From Ptychodera flava (Eukaryota > Hemichordata > Enteropneusta > Ptychoderidae), in contig NC_091933.1 in the NCBI RefSeq assembly GCF_041260155.1, positions 25,658,674-25,722,673 on the forward strand: a DNA stretch of 64,000 bases, read 5' to 3'. A program made the translations under genes and the position numbers. This document shows, in pieces, positions 63,610-64,000 of this stretch. How positions within the stretch are numbered: the first letter of the stretch is position 1; every line of letters begins with the position of its first letter. The notes below the pieces were generated by a model. That model saw only the letters and a program-made list of their open reading frames with translations. It was not told the origin of the DNA and did no database searches.

Positions 63610-64000
63610 ACCCCATTATTATTACATATGTAACACAGATTACCAATCTGTTGGCAGCGAAATTAAGTTGGTATTTTCACATATAGAGTTATTATAGTCC
63701 CTCTATTTCTTTGCATTTTCTAAAAAAAACTGTGAAACTTTTCAAGTATTTTAGCTTTTTATTGAGCTAATTATCACTGCTTTTAACTATTTTACTAATT
63801 GCTTGCTGTCAGCAAAATATTTTACGTGTTTTGCCAACGGCAAAGCATTTTTAAAACAGGTCACGTGTCATTAAATAATGTTTACATAGAAAACCATGGT
63901 TAAGAAATTATTTCACGCTATATTATGCAAATTAGTCATTATCCGGTACTACTTTCTGTTGGTAAATATTGTCGCCTGCTCCTGAACAACAATAAATATT
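63610..64000. repeat. Dispersed repeat, second copy, cut by window end
   Basis: Aligns with 13480-13876 and is truncated by the window edge, so its 3' part cannot be read. Confidence 0.7.

Overview
This is animal nuclear DNA. It is AT-rich, has many short exons with GT-AG introns in consistent phases, and is packed with transposons. The genes belong to the sulfonylurea-receptor (SUR, ABCC8/ABCC9) branch of the ABCC transporters, arranged as a tandem array on the + strand. A marine invertebrate deuterostome (hemichordate or cephalochordate-like) fits best, but the exact lineage is inference.

Layout: (1) 1-18187 holds the 3' half of SUR copy A, numbered here as exons 13-30 by homology with copy B. 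A broken LINE, itself hit by a second LINE, sits in its first intron in the window. (2) 18188-22972 is the A-B intergenic region and the 5' flank of copy B. (3) 22973-47921 is a complete SUR copy B: 30 exons whose phases all join into one open frame of 1584 codons, close to the length of human SUR1. (4) 47922-60000 is the B-C intergenic region, swollen by at least three DNA transposons (Harbinger-like, Kolobok-like with a THAP remnant, and a CACTG-ended element). (5) 60001-60543 is the first exon of copy C. Its intron 1 contains another Harbinger-like element, and exon 2 is not found before the window ends.

The predicted proteins have the SUR layout: TMD0 (5 helices), L0, TMD1, NBD1, acidic linker, TMD2, NBD2. 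They keep SUR hallmarks: Asp in place of the catalytic Glu in NBD1, FSxGQ signature and DEATxSID Walker B in NBD2. In vertebrates SURs are regulatory subunits of Kir6 KATP channels; no Kir gene is visible here.

Because the array units are recent duplicates, each serves as an 'empty site' control for the other. This dates and delimits many insertions exactly. The most striking is a 1.78-kb Harbinger-like element inserted one base inside intron 10 of copy B, so that its target duplication and first bases form the splice donor.
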